A stretch of DNA of 64,000 nt from Rhodococcus sp. W8901 (GTDB taxonomy: Bacteria; Actinomycetota; Actinomycetes; Mycobacteriales; Mycobacteriaceae), in assembly GCF_013348805.1 (NCBI RefSeq), contig NZ_CP054690.1, positions 5,332,001-5,396,000 on the forward strand, given 5' to 3'. Of this stretch, positions 43,927 to 55,295 are shown one piece after another; the stretch's first letter is position 1; every line of letters begins with the position of its first letter. A program made the translations under genes and the position numbers. The notes under the pieces were generated by a model. That model was not told where the DNA came from, made no database searches, and saw nothing but the letters and a program-made list of their open reading frames with translations.

Positions 43927-45237
43927 ATGTACGCCGTGAGTTCCGAGATCGCCCCGCCCGTATCCACCCCGAGCACCACCCCGACCGGGCGCGTACGTCG
44001 GATCCACCCGGCCTGGCCCGCGGCCGCCGTCGCCTTCCTGGCGCTGGTGGGCGCCGCCGCATTCCGGGCGGCACCGTCGGTGCTCATCGACCCGCTGCAC
44101 GACGACTTCGGCTGGTCCCGGGCGAGTATCTCGGCGGCCGTGTCGGTGAACCTGGTGCTGTACGGGCTGACGGCGCCGTTCGCGGCGGCGCTGATGGAGC
44201 GGTTCGGCATCCGGAAGGTCGTGACCGCCGCGCTGGCGCTGATCGCGCTCGGCAGCGGCCTGACCGTGTTCATGACCACGACGTGGCAGCTGGTGCTGCT
44301 GTGGGGCGTGCTGGTGGGCCTCGGCACCGGATCGATGGCACTCGCCTTCGTGGCAACGGTGACCGACCGCTGGTTCGTCGCACGCCGCGGACTGGTCACC
44401 GGCATTCTCACCGCCGGCGGCGCGGCCGGGCAGCTGGTGTTCCTGCCCGTCCTCGCGACGCTGGCCGAGCGCTACGACTGGCAGACGGTGTCGGTGACGG
44501 TGTCGTTCGCCGCGCTGGCCGTGGTGCCACTGGTACTGCTGTTCCTGCGCAACCGTCCCGAGGACGTCGGCACCACGCCGTACGGCGCCCCCGCCGACTA
44601 CGTGCGGCCCGCGACTCCGGACGCACCCGGCGGCGCGGTCGGCCGGGCGCTCGGCGTCCTCCGCTCGGCCGCCCGCACCCGCGTGTTCTGGCTGCTGGCA
44701 GGCACGTTCGCGATCTGCGGCGCCAGCACCAACGGACTGGTCGGCACTCATTTCGTCCCGGCCGCGCACGACCACGGCATGCCCGTGACGGCGGCCGCGA
44801 GCCTGCTCGCGGTGATCGGCATCTTCGACCTGGTCGGCACCATCGCGTCGGGCTGGTTCACCGACCGCTTCGACGCCCGCAAGCTCCTCGGCATCTACTA
44901 TCTACTGCGCGGCATCTCACTGATGGTGCTGCCGCTGCTGTTCGCACAGACCGTGCACCCGCCGATGATCGCGTTCATCATCTTCTACGGCCTCGACTGG
45001 GTGGCCACCGTGCCGCCCACCGTCGCGCTGTGCCGCAAGCACTTCGGCGCCGACGGCCCCATCGTGTTCGGCTGGGTGCTGGCGTCGCACCAGATCGGCG
45101 CCGGACTGGTCGCGTTCCTGGCCGGACTGGTCCGCGACCGCTTCGGCGGCTACGACGCCGCCTTCTTCGTCGCCGGCGGGCTGTGCGCGATCGCGGCGGG
45201 GATGGCCCTCGCGATCGCGAAGTCACCGCGACGCTGA
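43927..45237 (+). CDS. MFS transporter
   Basis: 436 residues with twelve predicted transmembrane helices, the typical loop-2 motif (ERFGIRK in place of GxxxDRxGR) and FTDRFDARKLL in the second half. It resembles oxalate/formate- or monocarboxylate-type MFS carriers (FRAAPSVLIDPLHDDFGWSRASIS). ATG 43927 or GTG 43936 are both possible starts. It follows the SDR by 37 bp and may export or import the SDR's substrate. Confidence 0.87.
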   Translation: MYAVSSEIAPPVSTPSTTPTGRVRRIHPAWPAAAVAFLALVGAAAFRAAPSVLIDPLHDDFGWSRASISAAVSVNLVLYGLTAPFAAALMERFGIRKVVTAALALIALGSGLTVFMTTTWQLVLLWGVLVGLGTGSMALAFVATVTDRWFVARRGLVTGILTAGGAAGQLVFLPVLATLAERYDWQTVSVTVSFAALAVVPLVLLFLRNRPEDVGTTPYGAPADYVRPATPDAPGGAVGRALGVLRSAARTRVFWLLAGTFAICGASTNGLVGTHFVPAAHDHGMPVTAAASLLAVIGIFDLVGTIASGWFTDRFDARKLLGIYYLLRGISLMVLPLLFAQTVHPPMIAFIIFYGLDWVATVPPTVALCRKHFGADGPIVFGWVLASHQIGAGLVAFLAGLVRDRFGGYDAAFFVAGGLCAIAAGMALAIAKSPRR

Positions 45238-45323
45238 GGACGCACCCGCGATGAGTTTCTTCTCCTCCGTCGGTCAGTATCGAGGGGTGCCCCGGGCACG
45301 ATCGACGAAACGGGAGGTATGCG

Positions 45324-45959
45324 ATGAACGAGACCACCGACGCGAGCATCCAGGCGATGATCGCCGCCGAACGCGGAGAGATGGCGGACCTGCTGGCCGC
45401 GCTCCCGGCGGACCTGTGGAATCGCCAGACGCTGTGTGAGGGCTGGCGGGTCCGCGAGGTGATTGCCCACACGACGATGCCGTACCGCTACTCGACGCCA
45501 CGCATCGTCCTGGGAATCGTCATGGCGGGAGGCAACTTCAACCGCTTCTCCGACCGGGCGGCGCGACGCGACGCCGAGGCACTCGCCTCCGACCGACTCG
45601 TCTCGTGTCTGCGGGAGAACGTCCACCACCCGTGGAAGCCCCCGGGCGGCGGGTTCGCCGGCGCGCTGTCCCACGACGTCATCCACGGCCTCGACATCAC
45701 CGTCGGGCTCGGACTCGACCGGCAGGTGCCGCTCGAGCGGTTGCAACTGGTCCTCGACGGGGTGACGCCGAAGAACCTGAAGTACTTCGGCGTGGACCTC
45801 GACGGCGTCGAGCTGCGCGCCACCGACCTGGACTTCACGCTCGGCTCGGGCAGCCCCGTCACCGGATCTGCGCAGGACGTCCTGCTCGCCGTCAGCGGGC
45901 GCAAACTGCCGCCCGGTCATCTGCACGGTGTGCAGGCGCACCGATTCACGCGGAGCTGA
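45324..45959 (+). CDS. Maleylpyruvate-isomerase-type mycothiol-dependent protein
   Basis: 211-residue DinB/MDMPI fold: MIAAERGEMADLLAALPADLWNRQTLCEGWRVREVIAHTTMPY, with metal-binding His in HTT and HDVIHGLD. The family uses mycothiol, a thiol of actinomycetes. Exact reaction unknown. GGAGG precedes the ATG at 45324. Confidence 0.85.
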   Translation: MNETTDASIQAMIAAERGEMADLLAALPADLWNRQTLCEGWRVREVIAHTTMPYRYSTPRIVLGIVMAGGNFNRFSDRAARRDAEALASDRLVSCLRENVHHPWKPPGGGFAGALSHDVIHGLDITVGLGLDRQVPLERLQLVLDGVTPKNLKYFGVDLDGVELRATDLDFTLGSGSPVTGSAQDVLLAVSGRKLPPGHLHGVQAHRFTRS

Positions 45960-46009
45960 TCGACGCCGCTCGCTGGTGGCCGCCATCCCTTTCCGTGGCA
46001 CTGTTCGGG

Positions 46010-46939
46010 TCAGGGCAGGAGCACGAACTTCCCACGCGCATGCGGTTTCCGGAGCGCCCGGTGCGCTTCGGCCGCGTCGACGAGAGCGAACCTGGTTCCG
46101 ACGGCGACGTCGAGACCACCGTCGCCGGCCATGTCCACCAGCAGCGGGCGGGCTTCACGGCGAATCCTCGCGCTGTTCTCGTTTCCCCCGCCGATCGACA
46201 GGAAGCCGTCCTGCTCCGCCCGGCCGAACGCGACGATGGTGACGATCCGGTCCCGCGGGGCTCCCAACGCGAGCGACGCGTCGACAGCCTCGTCGCTACC
46301 GACCGTGTCGATCACCGCGTCCACCCCGTCGGGGGCGATCGCGCTGATCCTCTCGGGCAACCCCTCGCCGGGCAGCACCGGCAGCGCCCCCAGGGTGCGG
46401 AGGAAGTCGTGGTGCCTCTCCCATGCCACCCCGACTACCACCGCACCCCGTGCGACCGCCAACTGCACGGCCAACTCGCCGACCCCGCCGGCAGCGCCCT
46501 GGATGACGACGACATCGCCCTCCCCGACACCGGTCACCGTGAGTGCGTCGATGGCGGTTCCGCCCGCTACGAGCAGGCCCGCCGCCGACTCCCACGACAA
46601 CGCGTCCGGTTTGGGCAGAACGTCTTCCGCCGGCAGCACCACCTGCTCGGCGTAGGCGCCTTCCCCGGCGTACGCGATCACCTCGTCGCCGACGCGAACC
46701 GCGTCGACGTCGTCACCGACCGCGATGACGACGCCGGCGCCTTCGACGCCCGGACGGACGGGCAGTCGCGCTGGGTCATGTCCGAAACTGCCGTTGTAGA
46801 GCTTGTAGTCGACCGGATTCACCCCGATCGCCCTCATCTGCACCACCACCTGCCCGGACTCGGGCGGCGGGATGTCCCGATCGACCACTTCGAGGACCTC
46901 CGGCCCTCCGTACGCGTTCGCGACCACGGTTTTCGCCAT
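46010..46939 (-). CDS. Zinc-independent NADP-dependent alcohol dehydrogenase / quinone oxidoreductase
   Basis: 309 residues of the medium-chain family without the zinc cysteines: ANAYGGPEVLEVVDRDIPPPESGQVVVQMRAIGVNPVDYKLY at the N-terminus and the Rossmann motif QGAAGGVGELAVQLAVARG. These reduce quinones or enones with NADPH. ATG 46939. Convergent with the MDMPI gene across 50 bp. Confidence 0.9.
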   Translation of the reverse strand: MAKTVVANAYGGPEVLEVVDRDIPPPESGQVVVQMRAIGVNPVDYKLYNGSFGHDPARLPVRPGVEGAGVVIAVGDDVDAVRVGDEVIAYAGEGAYAEQVVLPAEDVLPKPDALSWESAAGLLVAGGTAIDALTVTGVGEGDVVVIQGAAGGVGELAVQLAVARGAVVVGVAWERHHDFLRTLGALPVLPGEGLPERISAIAPDGVDAVIDTVGSDEAVDASLALGAPRDRIVTIVAFGRAEQDGFLSIGGGNENSARIRREARPLLVDMAGDGGLDVAVGTRFALVDAAEAHRALRKPHARGKFVLLP

Positions 46940-47012
46940 AACCGAAGAACCGTGGCCCCGCGACGCGTTATTCCCCTCGCCGCCTAACCGTTAAGCCCCT
47001 TACCTGCGGAAA

Positions 47013-48164
47013 CTAGTTGGATACGGCGGCCGCGGCGGTGCGACGCTCGATGTTCTCGGCGACCTCCCGCTGCCAGGCCGCGACGGGCTTGGTGGTGTCC
47101 ATCTCGAACTCGAAGCGGTTCACCATGTCCGGGGTGATGTCGGCGACGTCGACGTAGAACTGCTCGTACCAGCGACGCAACTGGTACACCGGCCCGTCCT
47201 CCTCGCACAGCAGTGGATTCTCGATCCGGGTCTTGTTCTTCCAGATCGCGACGTCCTGCTCGAAGCCGATCGTGATGTACGACGCCATGCTGGTGGCCAG
47301 CTCCTGCGCCTCCTCGCCCCGGATCTCGTCGGTCTGCTTGACCTTGATGCCGTACATGAGCACGAACTTGTCCGGCGTGATCGGGTAGTGGCAGTTGATC
47401 AGGATCGAGTCGATGTCGAAGTCGGGATAGCGGTACTTGAGTTCGTCGACCATGAAGGACGGCCCGTAATACGCCGCCACGGAGTCGTTTCCGATCGGAG
47501 TGGTCTTCTCCGCCCCGGCCCGGCGCATGTCTTCCCGACCGACGCCCTCGTAGTACTGCGTGGCGACGTGGCCCTCGAAGATGTTCTTGAACTTGATCGG
47601 AAAGCCGTAGTGCACGTAGAAGAAGTGCGCCATGTCGACCACGTTGTCGATGATCTCGCGACAGTTGGTGTCGATGGTGATCGACTTCCACACCCAGTCG
47701 GTCCACTCCTCACCGGGCTGGCTCATGTCCGGGATCGTGACCTCCGGCGGCGGCGGGTTGCCCTCGGGGTCGTGCCAGACGAACACCAGTCCGTCCTTCT
47801 CCATCGTGGTCCATGCGCGGGTCCGGGCCAGCGGGGGCACGCGGCGGGCATACGGGATATCGGTGCACCTGCCCTTGCCGTTCCACCGCCAGTCGTGGAA
47901 CGGGCACGCCACCGAATCGCCCTTGACCTCGCCCTGACTCAGGTCGCCACCCATGTGCCGGCAGTACGCGTCGAGCACCTGCAGCTCGCCCTGGCTGTCC
48001 GCGAAGACCACCAGCTTGGTGCCGAACGCGTGCACCGGGTGCGGCTTGCCGTCGTTGAGGTCCCGCGTGAGTCCGACGCAGTGCCAGCCCCGCGCGAATC
48101 GCGTCGGCGCCGCACCGGCGTCGATCATCCGAACTTCTTCGCTATCCGTCTCTATCGCCGTCAT
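47013..48164 (-). CDS. kshA: 3-Ketosteroid 9-alpha-monooxygenase, oxygenase component
   Basis: 383-residue Rieske oxygenase. The [2Fe-2S] ligands are CRH (68-70) and CPFH (87-90); the mononuclear iron region is DMAHFFYVHYGF (His near 180 and 185) with a downstream acid. It resembles KshA throughout (DWRWNGKGRCTDIPYARRVPP; YRYPDFDIDSILINCHYPITPDKFVLMYGIKVK). KshA with the KshB reductase hydroxylates C9 of steroid ring B, opening the nucleus. No kshB or kstD lies in the window. GGGGAGCGGAC precedes ATG 48164. Confidence 0.93.
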   Translation of the reverse strand: MTAIETDSEEVRMIDAGAAPTRFARGWHCVGLTRDLNDGKPHPVHAFGTKLVVFADSQGELQVLDAYCRHMGGDLSQGEVKGDSVACPFHDWRWNGKGRCTDIPYARRVPPLARTRAWTTMEKDGLVFVWHDPEGNPPPPEVTIPDMSQPGEEWTDWVWKSITIDTNCREIIDNVVDMAHFFYVHYGFPIKFKNIFEGHVATQYYEGVGREDMRRAGAEKTTPIGNDSVAAYYGPSFMVDELKYRYPDFDIDSILINCHYPITPDKFVLMYGIKVKQTDEIRGEEAQELATSMASYITIGFEQDVAIWKNKTRIENPLLCEEDGPVYQLRRWYEQFYVDVADITPDMVNRFEFEMDTTKPVAAWQREVAENIERRTAAAAVSN

Positions 48165-48195
48165 GTCCGCTCCCCGAATCCCTTTCGGTGAAATT

Positions 48196-48211
48196 GTTCG
48201 ATCGTTCGATC
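48196..48211. repeat. Tandem GTTCGATC repeat upstream of kshA
   Basis: GTTCGATC occurs twice in direct succession (48196-48203, 48204-48211), followed by AAC, 31 bp upstream of the kshA start. It may be part of an operator; it is not the KstR dyad as I know it. Confidence 0.4.
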
Positions 48212-48427
48212 AACCGCTCGGGCGATCGCGTGTCCTGGCTCACAATCCGACAGGTGTCCGGTGAGAGTGACACGGATCTCACTCAATGGGACCGAATCGG
48301 ACCATTTGTCCTCGATTGGTGACCAAAGTCCATACGGATCCGGCGATTGAATGCCCGCTCCGACGACCGGCGGGGCATCGTGGAGGAAGCACTGGGTACG
48401 CGTTCCACGACCCGGAAGGATCCGCCG

Positions 48428-49282
48428 ATGTCCGACACCCCCGCGGCGCAGTCACCCGATCCGACGGCCTCGAACGGTGCACCGCCGGTCATGTTCGTCC
48501 ACGGCCTGTGGCTGGCGGCCTCGTCCTGGGATCCGTGGCGCGAGAAGTTCGGCGCGGCAGGGTTCTCGACCCTCGCCCCCACCTGGCCCGGCGAGGCGCC
48601 GACCGTCACCGACACCCGCGCCCACGCCGACGACCAGGCCGGCATCGGGATCGACGAGGTCACCGCCCATTTCGCCGAGGCGATCGCGCCACTGGGACGC
48701 AAACCGATCGTCGTCGGGCACTCGTTCGGCGGCCTGATCGCCCAGAAACTCCTGGCCGCGGACGTCGCCGCCGCCGCGGTCGCGATCGATCCCGCACAGA
48801 TGCAGGGCGTGAAGGCGCTCCCGTTCGCGCAGCTGCGCTCCTCGTTCCCCGTCCTCGGCAACCCCGTCAACGCCAAACGCAGCGTCACGCTCACCCCGGA
48901 CGCCTTCGCCTACGGTTTCGGCAACGCGCTCGACCGGAGCGAATCGGACTCGCTGTACGACCACTGGGCCATCCCGTCCCCGGGCCGGCCGCTGTTCCAG
49001 GCCGCGTTCGCCAACTTCCTGCCGGGATCACCGGCCCACGTCGACACCAACGTGGAACGCGGACCGCTGCTGATCCTCGGCGGCGGCCAGGACCACACGG
49101 TGCCCGAATCGGTCAGTCGCTCGGCGTACCACCGCTATCACCGGGCGCACACCGACAACGACTACCTCGTCTTCCCGGACCGCGGTCACTCGCTGACCGT
49201 CGACCACGGCTGGCCCGAGGTGGCCGACACCGTGATCGAGTGGTTGGCGACGAAGGGATTCGGCGCGGCGGTCAGCCACTAG
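48428..49282 (+). CDS. Alpha/beta hydrolase
   Basis: 284 residues: VMFVHGLWLAASSW near the oxyanion site, elbow VGHSFGG (Ser near 99), LGGGQDHTVPE and DRGHSLT (His). The triad is complete. Relatives include esterases and haloperoxidase-like hydrolases. GGAAGG precedes ATG 48428. The stop codon lies in the inverted repeat at 49280-49305. Confidence 0.87.
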   Translation: MSDTPAAQSPDPTASNGAPPVMFVHGLWLAASSWDPWREKFGAAGFSTLAPTWPGEAPTVTDTRAHADDQAGIGIDEVTAHFAEAIAPLGRKPIVVGHSFGGLIAQKLLAADVAAAAVAIDPAQMQGVKALPFAQLRSSFPVLGNPVNAKRSVTLTPDAFAYGFGNALDRSESDSLYDHWAIPSPGRPLFQAAFANFLPGSPAHVDTNVERGPLLILGGGQDHTVPESVSRSAYHRYHRAHTDNDYLVFPDRGHSLTVDHGWPEVADTVIEWLATKGFGAAVSH

Positions 49283-49305
49283 ATCCCCCGTCCTATCGGG
49301 ATCTA
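49280..49305. terminator. Shared terminator between convergent genes
   Basis: TAGATCCC (49280-49287) and GGGATCTA (49298-49305) form an inverted repeat that contains the stop codons of both the hydrolase and the opposing monooxygenase-like gene. Confidence 0.5.
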
Positions 49306-49629
49306 CCGTTCGATCTCCAGTTCACCCATCCGTGACCAGTCGACTCCGGGAATCTCGGTGTTGATGATGCGCGGAGTCTCACGCAGAGCCGGGCGCATCG
49401 CGTCCAGTCCCTTCTCGAAGTGCACGGAACCGACGTGGTCGGCGCCGGCCTGTCCGTCGCGGAACGCCTCGATCAGGACGAACTGCCCGGGACTGTCCAC
49501 GCTGCGGGTCCATTCGAACCAGAGATTTCCCGGTTCGGCCCGCGTCGCCTCGGTGAATTCCTTGGTGATGACCATCCAGTCGTCCACGCGTTCGTCGAGG
49601 ACCTCGAACTTCACCACGATAAAGATCAC
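49303..49629 (-). CDS. Putative quinol monooxygenase (ABM domain)
   Basis: 108-residue dimeric antibiotic-biosynthesis-monooxygenase fold: FIVVKFEVLDERVDDWMVITKEFTEATRAEPGNLWFEWTRS and the end HVGSVHFEKGLDAM. Such cofactor-free proteins oxidise quinols or act as scavengers. It is the last minus-strand gene next to the prm/mim operon, 17 bp from groEL; whether it belongs to the same mRNA is unsure. Confidence 0.82.
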   Translation of the reverse strand: MIFIVVKFEVLDERVDDWMVITKEFTEATRAEPGNLWFEWTRSVDSPGQFVLIEAFRDGQAGADHVGSVHFEKGLDAMRPALRETPRIINTEIPGVDWSRMGELEIER

Positions 49630-49646
49630 GACGGCTCCAATCTTCG

Positions 49647-51359
<1,713 letters not shown>

Positions 51360-52385
51360 TCAGGGGACGAGAATCGCCCGGCCTCGCACTCTCCCGGCGT
51401 CGAGATCGTCGAGTGCTTGCTGAAAGTCCTCGAGGGGGTACTCGGTGGTGTGCAAGGTGACCTTGCCCTGGGCCGCCAGGGTCATGAGCTCCTGCAGGTC
51501 GTTGTAGGTGCCGACGAGATTCCCGATGAAGTTGATCTCCGCGGAGATCACGTCGATCGTCGGGACGTCGATGTTCTCGCCGTAACCGACGACGTAGTAG
51601 TTGCCGGCGCGACGCAACACCGAGATCCCTTCGCGAGTGGCGCCACCCTCTCCGACGAAGTCGACGACGGCTTCGGCGCCCTGCCCGCCGGTCAGCTCCA
51701 GGACCTGCTGGACGTGGGTACCGTCGGCGACGATGCCGTGATCCGCACCGATCTCCACCGCGAGGTCGACGGCGGCGGGATTGCGATCGAGGACGACCAC
51801 GGTCACTCCGGAGATCGCCTTGAGGACTTGGATGCCGATGTGGCCGAGCCCTCCCGCCCCGATCACCACGCACACATCTCCGGGTCTGGTCGCCGTCGCG
51901 ACCTTCGCTACGGCGTGGTACGCCGTCAGGCCGGCGTCGGCGAGAGCGGCGACATCGGCCGGCTCGAGCGAGTCGTCGATCCGTACGACGCTGCGCGCCG
52001 TGGTCCGCAGGTATTCGGCATAGCCGCCGTTGAAGTCGATCCCGGGAAACTTGCTGTTCTCGCAGTGGACGTCGTCACCGGACCGGCAGGCACGGCACAG
52101 TCCACACGTGATGAGCGGGTGCAGGATCACCTTGTCGCCGACGGCGACGTTGGTGACGGCGTCGCCCACGGCGTGTACCCAGCCCGCGTTCTCGTGGCCG
52201 ATCGTGTACGGCAGTTCGACGCCGCTCTTCTTCTCCCACTGCCCCTCGAGAATGTGCAGATCGGTCCGGCACACGCCTGCACCACCGATTCGCACGATGA
52301 CGTCGAGCGGGCCCTCGACCACAGGTTCCGGGATGTCGGTGAGCTGCAGCTTGGTGTGGTATCCGACGACCTGTACGGCCTTCAT
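51360..52385 (-). CDS. Zinc-dependent alcohol dehydrogenase (second in operon)
   Basis: 341-residue medium-chain ADH. Catalytic zinc ligands are in [11 protein letters not shown] and GHENAGWV; the structural zinc cluster is [15 protein letters not shown]; the cofactor motif is [14 protein letters not shown]. It overlaps the upstream DUF59 gene by 4 nt. In similar clusters this oxidises the secondary alcohol made by the monooxygenase. Substrate is inference. Confidence 0.92.
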   Translation of the reverse strand: MKAVQVVGYHTKLQLTDIPEPVVEGPLDVIVRIGGAGVCRTDLHILEGQWEKKSGVELPYTIGHENAGWVHAVGDAVTNVAVGDKVILHPLITCGLCRACRSGDDVHCENSKFPGIDFNGGYAEYLRTTARSVVRIDDSLEPADVAALADAGLTAYHAVAKVATATRPGDVCVVIGAGGLGHIGIQVLKAISGVTVVVLDRNPAAVDLAVEIGADHGIVADGTHVQQVLELTGGQGAEAVVDFVGEGGATREGISVLRRAGNYYVVGYGENIDVPTIDVISAEINFIGNLVGTYNDLQELMTLAAQGKVTLHTTEYPLEDFQQALDDLDAGRVRGRAILVP

Positions 52386-53128
52386 CGCAGGCTCCTGGTG
52401 GTTCTGAGATCGGTGATCCGGGGTGTGGTGCCGACGGAGTCGCCGTCGGCGTAACGGGTGGCGAGCAGACCGCGACAGAAGTGCGCATTGCCTTCCATCG
52501 AGATGCGAACGGATTTCGCGAACCTCAGGCGCAGAGGTACCGAATCGGGAGCGATGCGCTGCCCGTTGTCGTCGACGAACACCCGACTGGCAGGGCACAC
52601 ACTCAACCCGAGACGGACGCGGCGGCGCAGCAGTGCGGTCTTGGCCCTTCCTGCTGCAAGGTCACCGAGGGTGAGCTTGTGGATCTCGTTCACGCCCAGG
52701 GTCGTCCGCTTCAGGTGGGCTTCGACGCACCGTTCCATTGCGGCCGAATGAGCCTTGGACAGAAAGGTTCTGCGCAATTCGTGCAGACTCTCCTCCGCCT
52801 CGGAACCGAACGTTCCGATGTATCCCGCGTCGGCGGCCAGGCCGGCGTTGATCTTGCCGCTGTCGTGGTGGTCGTCCAGCAGAACTCGAACCTCACCGAT
52901 GTCCTCGACGAGCCGCAGGGCGTCGAGCGCGTCCGACGCCATCAGGTAGGCGAAGTTCGGTGAGCAGAAGGCGGTGGGGAGCCTCAGATGGACGGTGACC
53001 CCGTCGTCGTCGAGCGTGATCGAACGGACGAAGCCCAGTTCGGTGATGGGTTCGTCCAGCTCCGGGTCGACGACCGTAGCGAGGGCCTCGACAACGTCGG
53101 TCTCCGCGCAGGCAACGGCGGCCGTCAT
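52382..53128 (-). CDS. DUF59 (MIP18-like) metal-sulfur cluster assembly protein
   Basis: 248 residues. The first ~100 form the MIP18/DUF59 domain (VVEALATVVDPELDEPITELGFV, VHLRLPTAFCSPNFAYLM). The remaining ~150 residues are specific to these operons (ETSLHELRR-like segment FLSKAHSAAMERCVEAHLKR, RTTLGVNEIHKLTLGDL) with unknown role. An iron or cofactor insertion factor for the di-iron enzyme is plausible. It overlaps both neighbours by 4 nt. Confidence 0.85.
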   Translation of the reverse strand: MTAAVACAETDVVEALATVVDPELDEPITELGFVRSITLDDDGVTVHLRLPTAFCSPNFAYLMASDALDALRLVEDIGEVRVLLDDHHDSGKINAGLAADAGYIGTFGSEAEESLHELRRTFLSKAHSAAMERCVEAHLKRTTLGVNEIHKLTLGDLAAGRAKTALLRRRVRLGLSVCPASRVFVDDNGQRIAPDSVPLRLRFAKSVRISMEGNAHFCRGLLATRYADGDSVGTTPRITDLRTTRSLR

Positions 53129-54171
53129 GACGACACGGCCTCTCGGGCACCGGCAGCGACCTCGACACCTTCCTGTCCGGCAGGCTCGTCCAGTCGCAGG
53201 TGCGCGGGAACGTCCAGATCGTAGAGGGCTGCCGCGTTGAGTCCGAGGATCTTCCTCTTCTGGTCGACGGTGATCGGGGCGTACTCACCGAGCATGTCCT
53301 CGGGAATCTGGAAGTCGACGAACTTCTCGATCAGCCACTTGGGGGTCCAGATCGCGTAGTCGCTTCCGAAGAGGATCTTGTCCTCGCCGATCCAGTAGAG
53401 GAGTTCACCGATGATCTGGGCGAAGTACCGGGGCCTGCTGTGGATGAACGGCAAGGCGACCGCGAGCCCGCCGTAGACATTCGATTCCTGAGTGGCGATC
53501 CAGCAGAAGTCCTCGAGCCGCGGCAGACCGACGTGCTCCACGACGAACCGCAGATCCAGGTAGTCGGTGGCGACCTTGTCGATGTCGGACACATCGAAGG
53601 CGTCGCGATCGAGCGGACGGATCGTCGGCCCCTTGTGGACGTGAATGTTCCTGATACCCAGCTCGATACATTCCTCCAGGTACCGCCTCGACCACGGATC
53701 GTCGAGCTTGTATCCGCGGGAGTCACCATGCCACTCCGCGGTGTAGAGCTTGACGCCCTGCAGGTTCATCCGGGCCGCGTCCCTGCGCAGTTGCTCGAGG
53801 CCGGCCTCCTCGTGTCGGGGGTCGTACGCATGGTTGTAGGTGAGCTTCCCCGGGTTCTTGCGCACCAGCGCGAGCGCCTCTTCGGTCTGTCCGAACCCGT
53901 TGTGGTAGAAGTCGTTCAGCAGGGTTGCCTGGAAGATCGCATGGTCGACGTATCCGTCCACGAAGATGTCGCGCTCGAACCTGTCGGCACCGTAGTAGGT
54001 GTAGGTGTCGTAGTCCCACAGGACTTCTTCGGGGCTGAGGTTCTTGTGGTAGTCGTAGAAGCAGTCGATGAACTGCTTGCCATGCACGTTCTTCTGGTTC
54101 GACTGGCGCGCGTCCCAGAGGTGTACGTGACCGTCGACGATGAAATACTTTTCACCATTCTTCTCATACAT
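53125..54171 (-). CDS. Amidohydrolase family protein of the monooxygenase operon
   Basis: 348 residues of the amidohydrolase-2 (TIM-barrel) group. FIVDGHVHLWD supplies the metal HxH; VHKGP, VEHVGLPRLEDF and the late FGSDYAIWTPKWL Asp complete the usual site. The same gene is conserved in mim/prm clusters, but its reaction is not established; it may act on a later intermediate or assist assembly. Its stop overlaps the DUF59 start. Confidence 0.88.
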   Translation of the reverse strand: MYEKNGEKYFIVDGHVHLWDARQSNQKNVHGKQFIDCFYDYHKNLSPEEVLWDYDTYTYYGADRFERDIFVDGYVDHAIFQATLLNDFYHNGFGQTEEALALVRKNPGKLTYNHAYDPRHEEAGLEQLRRDAARMNLQGVKLYTAEWHGDSRGYKLDDPWSRRYLEECIELGIRNIHVHKGPTIRPLDRDAFDVSDIDKVATDYLDLRFVVEHVGLPRLEDFCWIATQESNVYGGLAVALPFIHSRPRYFAQIIGELLYWIGEDKILFGSDYAIWTPKWLIEKFVDFQIPEDMLGEYAPITVDQKRKILGLNAAALYDLDVPAHLRLDEPAGQEGVEVAAGAREAVSS

Positions 54172-54211
54172 TCTGCAAGCTCCAATCGCTGGAATCTGTT
54201 GATGGACGCGA

Positions 54212-55258
54212 TCATCGAGAGATAGTGACCTTCAAAGCGTCGTGGGCATCCGCATGAGCGAAGACTTCGTATGCTTCGACCATCTGGTCGAGGCCGAACG
54301 AGTGGGTACCGAACGCGCCGGCGTCGATCCGGCCGTGCTCCACCAGGTCCAGGAGAGTCGCGATTGTCGTGCCGTTGACCAAGCCGGTGGTGATCGTGAT
54401 GTTGTTGATCCAGAGTTCCTCGAGTCGCAGGCTCACGGGCTTTCCGTGCACACCCACATTGGCGATGTGCCCCCCGGGTCGGACCAGCGTGGTGCACAGC
54501 TCGAAGGTCTCCGGGATGCCGACCGCCTCGATCGCTACGTGTGCGCCTTGACCACCGGTGAGTTCCAGGATGCGTTCGCGCACATCATCTCGGCCGCTGT
54601 TGAGCGTCTCGTCTGCACCGAAGTCGAGCGAGCGTTTGAGTCTCGCGTCGGAGAGGTCCACGGCAACCACCGTCGCGGCGCCGTACAGTTCGGCGGTGCT
54701 GACCGCGGACAATCCGACGGGTCCGGCGCCGACCACGACGACGGTGTCGCCGGGCCGGACGTGAGCGTTCTGCACTCCGATCTCGAATCCTGTGGGGAGA
54801 ATGTCGGCCAGGAAGATCGCCTGCTCATTGCTCACGGCGTCGGGCAGCACGTGCACGCTGGTCTCGGCGTAGGGCACGCGGACGTACTCGGCCTGCGTTC
54901 CATCGATCAGATGCCCGAAGATCCAGCCGATCCCGCCGACCGACGCGCAGTGCGAGGGCATCGCGGCCTTGCAGGGTGCGCACTTGCCGCACGAGGTGAT
55001 GGCCGGCACGAGCACTCGGTCGCCGACCGCGAGCGAGGTGACTGCCGATCCGACCTCGGTGATCGTGCCGACCGCCTCGTGGCCGAGGACCCGACCGGGT
55101 GTGACGGCCGGGACGTCACCCTCCAGGATGTGCAGGTCTGTTCCACAGATCGTGGTCGTATCCACGCGGACCACCACATCGGTGGGTTCGATCAACTGCG
55201 CATCGGGAACGTCGGTCCACGACTTCGATTGCGGGCCTTGGAATACAAGCGCTTTCAC
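54212..55258 (-). CDS. Zinc-dependent alcohol dehydrogenase (first in operon)
   Basis: 348-residue medium-chain ADH. Catalytic zinc: [13 protein letters not shown] and GHEAVG; structural zinc: CGKCAPCKAAMPSHC; cofactor motif VVGAGPVGLSAVSTAELYG. It lies directly after the coupling-protein gene, the position of the 2-propanol dehydrogenase gene in Gordonia prm clusters. AGGAGG is 5 nt before GTG 55258. Confidence 0.92.
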   Translation of the reverse strand: MKALVFQGPQSKSWTDVPDAQLIEPTDVVVRVDTTTICGTDLHILEGDVPAVTPGRVLGHEAVGTITEVGSAVTSLAVGDRVLVPAITSCGKCAPCKAAMPSHCASVGGIGWIFGHLIDGTQAEYVRVPYAETSVHVLPDAVSNEQAIFLADILPTGFEIGVQNAHVRPGDTVVVVGAGPVGLSAVSTAELYGAATVVAVDLSDARLKRSLDFGADETLNSGRDDVRERILELTGGQGAHVAIEAVGIPETFELCTTLVRPGGHIANVGVHGKPVSLRLEELWINNITITTGLVNGTTIATLLDLVEHGRIDAGAFGTHSFGLDQMVEAYEVFAHADAHDALKVTISR

Positions 55259-55295
55259 GACGACCTCCTTCGGTGGGAGAGATGACCGAGCAATG

